A stretch of 13,755 nucleotides of DNA from assembly GCA_002309235.1 (NCBI GenBank), contig DBXA01000003.1, forward strand, positions 1 through 13,755, given 5' to 3'. The first letter of the stretch is position 1. Every line of letters begins with the position of its first letter. This stretch comes from Christensenella sp. UBA1224 (GTDB taxonomy: Bacteria > Bacillota > Clostridia > Christensenellales > Aristaeellaceae). Shown here piece after piece: positions 13,732 through 13,755 of this stretch. Under the pieces are notes generated by a model. It did no database searches and was not told the DNA's origin. It saw nothing but the letters and a program-made list of their open reading frames with translations. The position numbers were made by a program, and so were the translations under genes.

Positions 13732-13755
13732 CTGCGCATGATATCTTACGCTGCT
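13689..13755 (-). repeat. Copy 2 of a dispersed terminator-type repeat (runs to the window edge)
   Basis: It aligns over 67 bases with 2442-2508. The stem changed on both sides together at one pair (A-T in copy 1, C-G here), and two G-C pairs became G-U when read as minus-strand RNA. It may extend past 13755. Confidence 0.65.

Noticed and set aside
13442..13741. Possible small protein of 99 residues on the plus strand
   Set aside because: It reads through the terminator repeat at 13685-13731, has low-complexity Arg/Cys/Gly content and no convincing ribosome binding site.

Overview
The window looks like a chromosomal stretch from a Gram-positive, clostridia-type bacterium (Bacillota) of moderately high G+C. 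Strong AAGGAGG-type ribosome binding sites, a tRNA-sensing T-box leader and a secreted protein made of MBG-type Ig-like repeats all point there. The species cannot be named from the sequence.

Layout, left to right. (1) Bases 1-2394, plus strand: the 3' end of a large secreted or surface protein built from about nine MBG/Ig-like repeats, with its 5' end outside the window. (2) A long hairpin at 2438-2487 separates it from the convergent minus-strand genes. (3) Bases 2679-8558, minus strand: a complete oligopeptide/dipeptide ABC importer in the order substrate-binding protein, DppB-type permease, DppC-type permease, DppD-type ATPase, DppF-type ATPase. A hairpin sits between the binding-protein gene and the permeases. 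(4) Bases 8559-8977: a promoter and a complete T-box riboswitch leader ahead of the importer. Stem I, the specifier, stem III, the antiterminator and the terminator can all be drawn. The specifier reads UGG (Trp). (5) Bases 8978-13248, minus strand: a tightly spaced operon with its own near-consensus promoter. It encodes, in transcription order, a TIGR04076-type small cysteine-containing protein, an aldo/keto reductase, a divergent M32 metallocarboxypeptidase and a COG1228-type amidohydrolase (prolidase/carboxypeptidase-like). (6) Bases 13309-13684 hold no recognisable gene. At the right edge lies the intrinsic terminator of an unseen minus-strand gene, homologous to the hairpin at 2438.

How the parts may work together: the importer brings in peptides, and the two predicted peptidases just upstream could break them down in the cytoplasm. 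The T-box ties importer expression to uncharged tRNA, most simply tRNA-Trp. The plausible picture is amino-acid (tryptophan) starvation inducing peptide scavenging. Each family is known; the less ordinary parts are the Trp-type T-box on a peptide importer, a peptidase operon beside it, a peptidase with substituted family motifs, and an ATPase with a large helical insert.
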